DNA of 64,000 nt from Rubrimonas sp036788415 (GTDB lineage Bacteria > Pseudomonadota > Alphaproteobacteria > Rhodobacterales > Rhodobacteraceae): positions 1-64,000 of the forward strand of contig NZ_DAIQNN010000006.1 in NCBI RefSeq assembly GCF_036788415.1. The letters run 5' to 3'. A program made the position numbers and the translations under genes. Of this stretch, positions 33,219 through 41,361 are shown piece by piece; the stretch's first letter is position 1, and each line of letters starts with the position of its first letter. The notes under the pieces are model-generated. The model saw only the letters and a program-made list of their open reading frames with translations. It had not been told where the DNA came from and searched no databases.

Positions 33219-34433
33219 ATGAGCAAGATCAAGGTGGAGAACCCTGTCGTCGAACTCGACGGCGACGAGATGACCCGGATCATCTGGGACTTCATCAAGC
33301 AGAAGCTGATCCTGCCCTATCTCGACATCGACCTGAAATATTACGACCTCGGCATCGAGGAGCGCGACAGCACAGACGACCAGATCACCGTCGACGCCGC
33401 CCACGCCATCCTGAAATACGGCGTCGGCGTGAAATGCGCCACGATCACGCCGGACGAGCAGCGGGTCGAAGAATTCGGCCTCAAGCAGATGTGGAAGTCG
33501 CCGAACGGCACGATCCGCAACATCCTGGGCGGCGTGATCTTCCGCCAGCCGATCATCTGCCGCAACGTGCCGCGCCTCGTGCCCGGCTGGACCCAGCCCA
33601 TCGTGATCGGCCGCCACGCCTTCGGCGACCAGTACCGCGCGACCGATTTCCGCTTTCCCGGCAAGGGCAAGCTGACGATCAAATTCGTCGGCGAGGACGG
33701 GACGACCATCGAGCGCGAGGTGTTCGACGCGCCGGGCTCGGGCGTCGCGATGGCGATGTACAATCTCGACGAGTCGATCCGCGACTTCGCCCGCGCCAGC
33801 ATGAATTACGGCCTGTCGCTCGGCTGGCCCGTCTATCTCTCGACCAAGAACACCATCCTCAAGGCCTATGACGGACGCTTCAAGGACCTGTTCGAGGAAG
33901 TCTATCAGGCCGAGTTCGCCGACAAGTTCAAGAAGGCCGGGATCACCTACGAGCACCGCCTGATCGACGACATGGTGGCCTGCGCGATGAAGTGGTCGGG
34001 CGGCTATGTCTGGGCCTGCAAGAACTATGACGGCGACGTGCAGTCCGACACGGTGGCGCAGGGCTTCGGCTCGCTGGGCCTGATGACCTCGGTCCTTATG
34101 ACGCCCGACGGCAAGACGGTGGAGGCCGAGGCGGCGCATGGCACCGTCACCCGCCACTACCGCGAACATCAGAAGGGCAAGGAGACCTCGACCAACTCCA
34201 TCGCCTCGATCTACGCGTGGACCGGCGGCCTGAAGCACCGCGCCAAGCTCGACGACAACGCGGCCCTGCTGCGCTTCGCGACCACGCTGGAGAAGACCAC
34301 CGTGGACGCCGTCGAGGCGGGCTTCATGACCAAGGATCTCGCGCTGCTCGTCGGGCCCGACCAGAAATGGCTCACCACGATGGGTTATCTGGAGAAGGTC
34401 GACGAGATGCTGAACAAGGCGCTCGCAGGCTGA
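33219..34433 (+). CDS. icd: NADP-dependent isocitrate dehydrogenase
   Basis: 404 residues, the homodimeric (eukaryote-like, subfamily II) form usual in alphaproteobacteria. It starts MSKIKVENPVVELDGDEMTR and shows ILGGVIFRQPIIC, the substrate-binding SPNGTIRN, and KWSGGYVWACKNYDGDVQSD with the metal-binding aspartates. The NADP region is AAHGTVTRHYREHQKGKETSTN. It decarboxylates isocitrate to 2-oxoglutarate in the TCA cycle. ATG 8 nt after AGAAAGG. Convergent with phnF across 28 nt that contain a GGCGCC-GCGGGA-GGCGCC hairpin without T-run. Confidence 0.96.
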   Translation: MSKIKVENPVVELDGDEMTRIIWDFIKQKLILPYLDIDLKYYDLGIEERDSTDDQITVDAAHAILKYGVGVKCATITPDEQRVEEFGLKQMWKSPNGTIRNILGGVIFRQPIICRNVPRLVPGWTQPIVIGRHAFGDQYRATDFRFPGKGKLTIKFVGEDGTTIEREVFDAPGSGVAMAMYNLDESIRDFARASMNYGLSLGWPVYLSTKNTILKAYDGRFKDLFEEVYQAEFADKFKKAGITYEHRLIDDMVACAMKWSGGYVWACKNYDGDVQSDTVAQGFGSLGLMTSVLMTPDGKTVEAEAAHGTVTRHYREHQKGKETSTNSIASIYAWTGGLKHRAKLDDNAALLRFATTLEKTTVDAVEAGFMTKDLALLVGPDQKWLTTMGYLEKVDEMLNKALAG

Positions 34434-34461
34434 CGCGCGGCGCCGCGGGAGGCGCCCGCCT

Positions 34462-35172
34462 TCACTCCGGCTCGACGACGAACTGCGCGCGCGCTCCGGC
34501 CCAGAAGGAGACCGCGTATTCGATCGGCTGGCCCGCCATGTCGAGATTGAGCGCCTCGACCCGCAGCACCGGCTGCGTCTCGGACTGACGCAGCCGCGCC
34601 GCCACCACGCGCGACGGCGCCCGCGCGGTGATCCGCGTCCAGCTGCGTCGGTAGTCGATTACGCCGTAATTCTTCAGCGCCTCGGTGATCGAGCCGCAGG
34701 CCTCGAAGGCCTTGATCAGCCCCGGAAACCGCGCCGCCGGGAAGATGTGGCGGCAATTGTGCACCGGCAGGTCGTCGGCGAAGCCGAGCGTCTCCAGCTC
34801 GATCGCCTGCTCGCCGACGCGCAGGCCCAGATGGCGCTGCGTCGGCTCGTCGGCGGGGACGATCTCGGCGCGCAGCAGCTTGTGCGCCGGCGCGCGACCG
34901 AGCTCGCGCACATTCTGGCTGAACTTCACCTTCGGGCCGATCCGGTAGTCTACGACCCCTTCCGCCACATAGGCGCCCGAGCCGCGCCGCACCCAGATCG
35001 CCCCCTCCGTCGTCAGCTCCGCCAGCGCGCGGCGGACGGTGTGGCGGTTGACGTCGAAGCGCTCCGACAGCTCCTTCTCGGTCGGAAGCTTGTCGCCGGT
35101 TCGGAAACGACCCTCGCCGATGTCGCGCCGGAGCGCTCCATAGATCTCGCGCCATATGGGCGAATTCGCCAT
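34462..35172 (-). CDS. phnF: phosphonate metabolism transcriptional regulator PhnF (GntR/HutC family)
   Basis: 236 residues. The N-terminal winged helix-turn-helix (about 8-70) contains LPTEKELSERFDVNRHTVRRALAEL, the GntR signature region, then a wing ending RRGSGAYV. The C-terminal UTRA effector domain (about 85-230) marks the HutC subfamily. PhnF proteins repress or tune phn genes. It is divergent from phnG, and the 127-nt spacer holds a HutC-type palindrome, so it likely controls both promoters. The start follows GGGGACAG; longer frames upstream run into phnG and were rejected. Confidence 0.92.
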   Translation of the reverse strand: MANSPIWREIYGALRRDIGEGRFRTGDKLPTEKELSERFDVNRHTVRRALAELTTEGAIWVRRGSGAYVAEGVVDYRIGPKVKFSQNVRELGRAPAHKLLRAEIVPADEPTQRHLGLRVGEQAIELETLGFADDLPVHNCRHIFPAARFPGLIKAFEACGSITEALKNYGVIDYRRSWTRITARAPSRVVAARLRQSETQPVLRVEALNLDMAGQPIEYAVSFWAGARAQFVVEPE

Positions 35173-35235
35173 CTGTCCCCGCCAGCCTCCGCCGTGATGT
35201 CGTGGAAAATTCACAGGATCGACGCCGGGTTCGGA

Positions 35236-35282
35236 TTGCCGAGGCGGCGCGTTGAGGTAGTATCTGTCTAGACCACTAGATA
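35236..35282 (+). promoter_or_regulatory. phnG promoter and PhnF operator
   Basis: TTGCCG (35236-35241), 16 nt, TAGTAT (35258-35263) form a plausible promoter facing phnG. Immediately downstream lies GTCTAGAC (35266-35273), a perfect palindrome matching the GT-N-TA-N-AC core of HutC-subfamily operators, within a wider imperfect repeat TATCT...AGATA (35261-35282). A repressor there would cover the transcription start. The AT-rich island stands out from the GC-rich surroundings. Confidence 0.65.
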
Positions 35283-35299
35283 AGTTCCCGTGAAATTCC

Positions 35300-35764
35300 A
35301 TGTCAAGCGACGACATCGACACGCGTCCCGGCTGGATGGGCGTTCTCGCGCGCTCCGAGCCGCGCGGGCTGGCGGCGGCGGTAGAGGCGCTGTGGGCCGA
35401 ACTGGGCGGCGCGCCCGAGGCGACCGATCTGCGCGCGCCCCAGACCGGTCTCGCGATGGCGCGCGGGCGGGCCGGCGCGACGGGGTCGGCCTTCAATCTC
35501 GGGGAAGTGCCGGCGACGCGCTGCGCGCTGCGGCTGGCGGACGGGACCGTCGGGATCGCCTATGCGCTGGGCCGCGACCGCGCCCATGCGCGCCGCGCCG
35601 CGCTGTGCGACGCGCTGATGCAGACGGCGCAGGCCGCGACGGTGCGCCGGATCGTGCTCGCCCCGCTCGCCGCGGCGGAGGCCGACCGCGCCGCCCGGCG
35701 GGCCGCCCGGGCCGCCGCGACCCGGGTGGAGTTCTTCACGCTGGTCCGGGGAGAGGACGGATGA
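35300..35764 (+). CDS. phnG: phosphonate C-P lyase system protein PhnG
   Basis: 154 residues, PhnG length. The segment MARGRAGATGSAFNLGEVPATRCALRL matches the conserved core around residues 53-79. With PhnH, PhnI and PhnL it joins phosphonates to ribose at the expense of ATP adenine, giving 5'-triphosphoribosyl-1'-phosphonate; PhnG is part of the PhnGHIJ core complex. First gene of the plus-strand operon, no clear ribosome site, so the ATG is supported by family length. Its stop overlaps phnH. Confidence 0.92.
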   Translation: MSSDDIDTRPGWMGVLARSEPRGLAAAVEALWAELGGAPEATDLRAPQTGLAMARGRAGATGSAFNLGEVPATRCALRLADGTVGIAYALGRDRAHARRAALCDALMQTAQAATVRRIVLAPLAAAEADRAARRAARAAATRVEFFTLVRGEDG

Positions 35765-36360
35765 GCGCGCCCGCCCTCGCCGCCGCTCCCGCAGGAGGCT
35801 TCGCCGATCCGGTGCGCGATGCGGCCTTCGCCTTCCGGGCGCTGCTCGACGCGACGGCGCAGCCGGGCCGGGTTTTCGCGCTGGGCGCCGGCGTGCTCGC
35901 GCCGCCGCCGCTGTCGCCCGCTGCGGCGGCGGCGCTGCTGACGCTCGCCGACGCGGACGCGCCGGTCTGGCTCGCGCCGTCGCTGCGCGCGCCGGCGGTC
36001 GAGGGCTGGCTGCGCTTCCACCTCTCCACCGCCCCCGAGGCGGAGCCCTCGCGCGCCGCCTATGCGGTGGGGCGCTGGGACGACATCGCCGGGTTGGACT
36101 GGCCGGTGGGTTCGGCGGAGCACCCAGACCGTTCGGTCACGCTGATCGTCGAAGTCGAGGCCTTGCGCGAAGGCGCCGGCGCGCGGATTTCCGGGCCAGG
36201 CGTCGCGGGCGCGCGACGTCTGGCGGTCGACGGCGTCGGGTCCGGCTTCTGGGCGGCGCGGGCGGCCAACCGGGCGCTGTTCCCGCTGGGTTGGGACGCG
36301 ATCCTGACGGCGGGCGCGACGGTCGCGGCGCTGCCGCGCGCGACGCGGGCGGAGCTCTGA
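35761..36360 (+). CDS. phnH: phosphonate C-P lyase system protein PhnH
   Basis: 199 residues. The start region FADPVRDAAFAFRALLDATAQPGR is the PhnH signature, and the C-terminal part ISGPGVAGARRLAVDGVGSGFWAARAANRALFPLGWD is also typical. PhnH is a subunit of the PhnGHIJ core with a PLP-transferase-like fold without cofactor. It overlaps phnG by 4 nt (ATGA) and lies 1 nt from phnI. Confidence 0.93.
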   Translation: MSAPALAAAPAGGFADPVRDAAFAFRALLDATAQPGRVFALGAGVLAPPPLSPAAAAALLTLADADAPVWLAPSLRAPAVEGWLRFHLSTAPEAEPSRAAYAVGRWDDIAGLDWPVGSAEHPDRSVTLIVEVEALREGAGARISGPGVAGARRLAVDGVGSGFWAARAANRALFPLGWDAILTAGATVAALPRATRAEL

Positions 36361-36361
36361 G

Positions 36362-37438
36362 ATGTACGTCGCGGTCAAGGGCGGCGAAGCGGCGATCGAC
36401 GCCGCCCACGCCCAGCTCGCCGAAGCCCGGCGCGGCGACCCCGCCGTCGCCGAGCTGTCGGTCGCCCAGATCCGCGAGCAGCTGGCGCTGGCGGTGGCGC
36501 GGGTGATGGCCGAGGGCTCGCTGCTCGACCCCGATCTGGCGGCGCTCGCGCTCAAGCAGGCGCGGGGCGACGCGGTGGAGGCCGCCTTCCTGCTGCGCGC
36601 CTATCGCGCGACCCTGCCCCGCTTCGGCGCGGCGCATCCGCTCGACACCGGGGCGATGCAGGTCAAGCGGCGCATCTCGGCGACGTTCAAGGACGCTCCG
36701 GGGGGCCAGATCCTCGGGCCGACTTTCGACTACACGCACCGGCTGCTCGATTTCACGCTGGCGGCGGAGCGCGAAGCGACCGAGGCGCCCCAGTTCGCCG
36801 CGCCGGACGGCCCGCCGCCGGCCCCGCCGCCCCACATCCTCGGGCTGCTCGACGCCGAGGGGCTGATCGAGCGGGCGGAGGACGACGGCGCCGTCCCGCC
36901 TGACCTGACGCGCGAGCCGCTCGCCTTCCCCGCCTGCCGCGCGCTCCGGTTGCAGGCGCTCGCGCGCGGCGACGAGGGGTTCCTTCTCGGCCTCGCCTAC
37001 TCCTCCCAGCGCGGGTTCGGGCGCACGCACCCGTTCGTCGGCGAGCTGCGCGTCGGCCATGTCCGCGTCGCGCTCGACATTCCCGAACTCGGCTTCGCCG
37101 TGGAGATCGGCGAGATCGAAGTCACCGAGTGCGAGACGGTCAACCAGTTCGCGGGCGACGGCGAGACGCCGCCGCAGTTCACGCGCGGCTACGGGCTCGT
37201 CTTCGGCCATTGCGAGCGCAAGGCGCTGGCGATGGCGCTGGTCGACCGCGCGATGCGCTTCGCGGAATTCGGCGAGGAAGGCGGCGCGCCCGCGCAGGAC
37301 GAGGAATTCGTCCTCAGCCATTGCGACGCGATCCAGTCGAGCGGATTTCTCGAACACATCAAGCTGCCCCACTACGTGGACTTCCAGTCGGAATTGCAGC
37401 TGATCCGGGCGCTGCGCGCGCGGAAGGCCGCCGAATGA
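36362..37438 (+). CDS. phnI: carbon-phosphorus lyase complex subunit PhnI
   Basis: 358 residues, normal PhnI size. It begins MYVAVKGGEAAIDAAHAQL and shows VKRRISATFKDAPGGQILGPTFDYTHRLLDF and RGYGLVFGHCERKALAMALVDRA, well-conserved PhnI stretches. PhnI is the nucleosidase of the pathway: it removes adenine from ATP so that phosphonate is attached to C1 of ribose triphosphate. Its last codon overlaps the phnJ start. Confidence 0.95.
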   Translation: MYVAVKGGEAAIDAAHAQLAEARRGDPAVAELSVAQIREQLALAVARVMAEGSLLDPDLAALALKQARGDAVEAAFLLRAYRATLPRFGAAHPLDTGAMQVKRRISATFKDAPGGQILGPTFDYTHRLLDFTLAAEREATEAPQFAAPDGPPPAPPPHILGLLDAEGLIERAEDDGAVPPDLTREPLAFPACRALRLQALARGDEGFLLGLAYSSQRGFGRTHPFVGELRVGHVRVALDIPELGFAVEIGEIEVTECETVNQFAGDGETPPQFTRGYGLVFGHCERKALAMALVDRAMRFAEFGEEGGAPAQDEEFVLSHCDAIQSSGFLEHIKLPHYVDFQSELQLIRALRARKAAE

Positions 37439-38307
37439 ACGCCGCCGACAACTCCACCGGCGTCGAGGGCTACAATTTCGCCTATCTCGACGAGGGCGCG
37501 AAACGGATGATCCGGCGCGCGCTGCTCAAGGCGGTGGCGATCCCCGGCTATCAGGCGCCCTTCGCAAGCCGCGAGATGCCGATGCCCTATGGCTGGGGCA
37601 CCGGCGGCGTGCAGGTGACCGCCGCGTGCCTGACGCCCGACGACACGCTGAAGGTGATCGACCAGGGCGCCGACGACACCACGAACGCCGTCTCGATCCG
37701 AAAGTTCTTCCAGCGAGTCGCGGGCGTCGCCGTCACCGAGCGCACCGAAGAGGCGACGCTGATCCAGACGCGCCACCGCATCCCCGAGACGCCGCTGCGC
37801 GAAGGCCAGATCCTCGTCTATCAGGTGCCGATCCCCGAGCCGCTGCGCTTTCTTGAGCCGCGCGAGACCGAGACGCGCAAGATGCACGCGCTGTCGGAGT
37901 ACGGCGCGATGCATGTGAAGCTCTACGAGGACATCGCGCGCCATGGCCGCATCGCGACAAGCTACGACTATCCGGTGCTGGTGGAGGGGCGCTACGTGAC
38001 CGACCCCTCGCCGATCCCGAAATTCGACAACCCCAAGATGTCGGACAGCCCGGCGCTCCAACTGTTCGGGGCGGGGCGCGAGCAGCGGGTTTACGCGATC
38101 CCGCCGCACACGAAAGTGGTCAGCCTCGATTTCGAGGACCACCCGTTCGAGCGCGGGGGAACGGGGGAGACCTGCGCGCTGTGCGGGACGGCTGAGTCCT
38201 ATCTCGACGAGATCGTGATCGACGACGCCGGCGGGCGGATGTTCGCCTGCTCCGACACCGACTGGTGCGCCAAGCGCCGCGCGGAAGCCGGGGAGGCGGC
38301 GCGATGA
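37435..38307 (+). CDS. phnJ: alpha-D-ribose 1-methylphosphonate 5-phosphate C-P lyase PhnJ
   Basis: 290 residues. The four cysteines of PhnJ are conserved as Cys247 and Cys250 (CALC) and Cys272 and Cys278 (ACSDTDWC), the set that binds the 4Fe-4S cluster and takes part in radical-SAM cleavage of the C-P bond. MPYGWGTGGVQVTAACLTPDD, with its glycines for the glycyl radical, and YGAMHVKLYEDIARHG also match. It releases methane from methylphosphonate and leaves a 1,2-cyclic ribose phosphate. Overlaps phnI by 4 nt and phnK by 4 nt. Confidence 0.97.
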   Translation: MNAADNSTGVEGYNFAYLDEGAKRMIRRALLKAVAIPGYQAPFASREMPMPYGWGTGGVQVTAACLTPDDTLKVIDQGADDTTNAVSIRKFFQRVAGVAVTERTEEATLIQTRHRIPETPLREGQILVYQVPIPEPLRFLEPRETETRKMHALSEYGAMHVKLYEDIARHGRIATSYDYPVLVEGRYVTDPSPIPKFDNPKMSDSPALQLFGAGREQRVYAIPPHTKVVSLDFEDHPFERGGTGETCALCGTAESYLDEIVIDDAGGRMFACSDTDWCAKRRAEAGEAAR

Positions 38308-39128
38308 GCGCGCGCGCCGAACGAACGGTCGCGCTGCGCCCGGCCACCGAGGAGGTCCCGGAGCCGCTGCTCGACGTGCGCGGCCTCACCCGGCGCTACG
38401 GCGCGCGGATCGGCTGCGCGGACGTGTCCTTCACGCTCGACGCGGGCGAAGTGCTGGGCGTCGTCGGCGAGTCGGGGTCGGGGAAAACGACGCTCCTCTC
38501 CTGCCTGTCCGGCCAGCTTCCGCCGAGCGCCGGCTGCGTGCGCTACAACGCGCCCGGCGAAGGCTGGATCGCGCTCGAGGCGCTCAGCGAGGCGCGGCGG
38601 CGGCTGCTCATGCGCACCGACTGGGCCTTCGTGCGGCAGAACCCGCGCGACGGGTTGCGCATGGGGGTGAGCGCGGGCGGCAACATCGGCGAGCGGCTGA
38701 TGGCCACGGGCTGGCGGCATTACGGGCGCATCCGGGGCGCCGCGCTCGACTGGCTGGAGCGGGTGGAGATCGCCGGCGACAGGATCGACGACAAGCCCAC
38801 CCAGTTCTCGGGGGGCATGCAGCAGCGGTTGCAGATCGCGCGCAGCCTCGCCACCTCGCCGCGGCTGGTGTTCATGGACGAACCCACGGGCGGGCTCGAC
38901 GTGTCGGTGCAGGCGCGGCTGCTCGACCTGATCCGCGAACTGGTGGGGGAGTTCGGGCTGTCGGCGATCGTGGTGACGCATGATCTGGCGGTGGCGCGGC
39001 TGCTCGCGCACCGGCTGATGGTGATGAAGGACGGCCGCACGGTCGAGACGGGGCTGACCGACCAGGTGCTCGACGACCCCCAGCATCCCTACACCCAGCT
39101 GCTCGTCAGCTCGATCCTGCAGGTCTGA
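38304..39128 (+). CDS. phnK: phosphonate C-P lyase system ABC-type ATPase PhnK
   Basis: 274 residues. Walker A GESGSGKTT at 55-63, Q-loop FVRQNPRDG, signature FSGGMQQRLQIARSL, Walker B RLVFMDEPTGGLD and switch THDLAVAR. The protein resembles peptide-type ABC ATPases but belongs to PhnK, which binds the PhnGHIJ core complex rather than a permease. A 20-residue N-terminal extension precedes the domain. GGGGAGG upstream; 3-nt gap to phnL. Confidence 0.93.
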   Translation: MSARAERTVALRPATEEVPEPLLDVRGLTRRYGARIGCADVSFTLDAGEVLGVVGESGSGKTTLLSCLSGQLPPSAGCVRYNAPGEGWIALEALSEARRRLLMRTDWAFVRQNPRDGLRMGVSAGGNIGERLMATGWRHYGRIRGAALDWLERVEIAGDRIDDKPTQFSGGMQQRLQIARSLATSPRLVFMDEPTGGLDVSVQARLLDLIRELVGEFGLSAIVVTHDLAVARLLAHRLMVMKDGRTVETGLTDQVLDDPQHPYTQLLVSSILQV

Positions 39129-39131
39129 GCC

Positions 39132-39824
39132 ATGGAGATGATCGCGGTCGAGAACGTCGCCAAATCCTTCACGCTGCACACGCAGGGCGGCGCGCGGATC
39201 GCCGCGCTGGACGGCGTGTCGCTCAGCGTGCGGGGGGGCGAATGCGTGGCGCTGACAGGCGAGTCCGGCGCGGGCAAGTCCACGCTGATGCGGATGATCT
39301 ACGGCAATTACCTCGCCGAGCGCGGCGCGATCCGCGTGCGCGAGGGCGCCGATTGGGTCGACGTCGCATCTGCGGCGCCGCGCGACATCCTGCGGCTGCG
39401 GCGCGGCGCGCTCGGCTACGTCTCGCAGTTCCTGCGGGTGATCCCGCGCGTGCCGGCGCGCGACGTCGTGGCCGAGCCCTTGCGCGCGCTGGGCGTGGAT
39501 CGCGAGGCGGCGCGGGCGCGGGCCGAGGAGTTGCTCGAGCGGCTGCGCATCCGGCGCGCGCTGTGGGATCTGTCGCCCACCACCTTCTCGGGCGGGGAAC
39601 AGCAGCGTGTGAACATCGCGCGCGGCTTCGCCCATCCCTACCCCGCGCTGCTGCTCGACGAGCCGACCGCTTCGCTGGATGCGGCAAACCGCGCGACGGT
39701 GCTGGCGCTGATCGCCGAGGCGAAGGCGCGGGGCGCGGCGATCCTCGGGATCTTCCACGACGCCGAGGCGCGCGCGCAGGTCGCAGACCGCCTGTTCGAA
39801 CTCGCGCCGGTTCGGGCGGCGTGA
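39132..39824 (+). CDS. phnL: phosphonate C-P lyase system ABC-type ATPase PhnL
   Basis: 230 residues, a single ABC domain: Walker A GESGAGKST at 43-51, signature FSGGEQQRVNIARGF, Walker B LLLDEPTASLD and switch FHDAEAR. The insert GYVSQFLRVIPRVPARDVVAEPL is typical of PhnL. It assembles with PhnK on the C-P lyase core and is needed for the first, nucleosidase-coupled step. Its stop overlaps phnN (GTGA). Confidence 0.94.
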   Translation: MEMIAVENVAKSFTLHTQGGARIAALDGVSLSVRGGECVALTGESGAGKSTLMRMIYGNYLAERGAIRVREGADWVDVASAAPRDILRLRRGALGYVSQFLRVIPRVPARDVVAEPLRALGVDREAARARAEELLERLRIRRALWDLSPTTFSGGEQQRVNIARGFAHPYPALLLDEPTASLDAANRATVLALIAEAKARGAAILGIFHDAEARAQVADRLFELAPVRAA

Positions 39825-40429
39825 CGGACCGTCTCCGTGCGCGCGGCGTCCTGCACCTCGTCGTCGGACCGTCCGGGGTCGGCAAGGATGCGCTGATCGA
39901 CCGCGCGCGGGTCGCCCGTCCCGACATCCTGTTCCCCCGCCGCTGGATCACGCGCAGCGCCGACGCCGGCGGCGAGGCGCATGTCGCAGTCGCGCCGGAG
40001 GCGTTCGAGGCGATGGCGGCGGCGGGCGATTTCGCGCTGCACTGGCGGGCGCACGGGCTGGCCTACGGGGTCCCGCGCGCGATGGCCGACGCGCTCGGGG
40101 CGGGGCGGCATGTCGTGCTCAACGCCTCGCGCGCCGCGGTGGCGCAGGCGCGGGCGCAGTTCCAGCCGGTGCGGGTGCTGCTCGTCGCCGCGCCGCCCGA
40201 GGCGCTGGCCCGCCGCATCGCCGCGCGCGGACGCGAGACGGAAGCCGAGGCGCGCGCCCGGCTCGACCGCGCGCCGCCCCCTCCGACCGGGCCGGATGTT
40301 CGGACGATCGACAATGGCGGCGCGCTGGACGACGCCGCGGCGGCCTTTCTCGCGGCGTTGGCGCCGCCCGTTGATCCCGAGCCGGAGGCCGGGCAATCTC
40401 GCTCCCGGCTGATGGAGGAGCGAAGCTGA
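39821..40429 (+). CDS. phnN: ribose 1,5-bisphosphate phosphokinase PhnN
   Basis: 202 residues, guanylate-kinase fold. Walker A GPSGVGKD at 16-23, PRRWITRSADAGGEAHVAV in the substrate region, and HWRAHGLAYGVP. PhnN phosphorylates ribose 1,5-bisphosphate to PRPP, letting the ribose of the C-P lyase pathway be recycled. The start is GTG overlapping phnL; its stop overlaps the start of the LysM gene (TGATG), with GGAGGAG in its last codons. Confidence 0.92.
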   Translation: MTDRLRARGVLHLVVGPSGVGKDALIDRARVARPDILFPRRWITRSADAGGEAHVAVAPEAFEAMAAAGDFALHWRAHGLAYGVPRAMADALGAGRHVVLNASRAAVAQARAQFQPVRVLLVAAPPEALARRIAARGRETEAEARARLDRAPPPPTGPDVRTIDNGGALDDAAAAFLAALAPPVDPEPEAGQSRSRLMEERS

Positions 40430-41361
40430 TGCGCGGATGGCTCGGAGCGGCGCTCGCCGCATGCGCGGCGGGTCTCGCCCCGTCGGGCGCGGCGGCGCAG
40501 GAAGTCGCCTGCGGCGTTCCGCATGTGATCGCGCCGGGAGAGACGCTGCACCGCATCGCCGTCCGCGCCTATGGAGCGGACGGGAACTTCCGCACGCTGT
40601 TCACGGCGAACCGCGCGCGGCTGGGCTGGCGAGACCCCTCCCAGATCGAGATCGGCCAGGTGATCGCCATCCCCTGCCCCGAGGGCGCGCCGCAACCTCC
40701 GCTCGCGCTTCTCGCCGCTCCGCGCGCGACAGGTGGCGCAGATCCCGACCTCGCCGCCGAAATCGCCATCGCCGCGCTGGCGGAGACGCGGCGCGGGGAG
40801 GACTCCGTCGCGCTGACCGTTCTGGGACCGCGAGAGGCGCATCTCGGCGGCCTGCTCGGCCCCGATCTGCACCGCCTCAGCCTGCCCTGGCCGCGCCCGG
40901 ACTGCGCGGCGGCGGCGACCGATCACGCCGATCCGCAGACCGCCCGCCTGTGTTCGGAGTTCCTCTGGTCGCGCCCGCTCCGCGCGCGGTTCGACGTGGC
41001 GGTCGCGCGGGAGGGCGACGCGCCCGGACCCGAAGCGCCCACTTGCCGGGCCGAGGACAGGGAGCAGGCGCGCGCCTGTCTCGACGCCCTGCGCACGGGC
41101 GCAGCCGAACTCGCGGCGATGGAGGCGGCGCTGCTCGACGCGCTCGCCGCCGAGCCGGGCGCGCTCGACGGGCTCGCCGAACTGCCCGGACTCACCCGAG
41201 AGACCATGCTTCACGCCATCGCGCCGATCGCCTCGCCGACCGCCGCAGCCGACATCGCCCGCCTCGACGCAGGGCTCGCGGCGCTGGAGGCGTCGGGCGC
41301 GGCGCTGGCGCTGCGCCTCTCGGCGCTCGCCGCTCAGGGCTCGGAGACGACGACGCCCTGA
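40429..41361 (+). CDS. secreted LysM-domain protein in the phn operon
   Basis: 310 residues. A signal peptide (about 1-24, ending GAAAQ) is followed by one LysM domain (about 28-82: HVIAPGETLHRIAVRAYG ... QIEIGQVIAIPCP), which binds peptidoglycan. The following part has LPWPRPDC and LCSEFLWSRPL, strings that resemble a LysM/solute-binding-like family of Rhodobacterales; this similarity is from memory. The C-terminal third is alanine/leucine-rich helix. Its start overlaps the phnN stop, so it is translated with the C-P lyase genes although the product should be periplasmic. Role in phosphonate use unknown. Its end overlaps the convergent DUF1045 gene by 28 nt. Confidence 0.75.
   Translation: MRGWLGAALAACAAGLAPSGAAAQEVACGVPHVIAPGETLHRIAVRAYGADGNFRTLFTANRARLGWRDPSQIEIGQVIAIPCPEGAPQPPLALLAAPRATGGADPDLAAEIAIAALAETRRGEDSVALTVLGPREAHLGGLLGPDLHRLSLPWPRPDCAAAATDHADPQTARLCSEFLWSRPLRARFDVAVAREGDAPGPEAPTCRAEDREQARACLDALRTGAAELAAMEAALLDALAAEPGALDGLAELPGLTRETMLHAIAPIASPTAAADIARLDAGLAALEASGAALALRLSALAAQGSETTTP

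Noticed and set aside
34439..34456. Terminator between icd and phnF (GGCGCC-GCGGGA-GGCGCC)
   Set aside because: Only a 6-bp stem of a self-palindromic hexamer that is frequent in this DNA, with no T-run on either strand.
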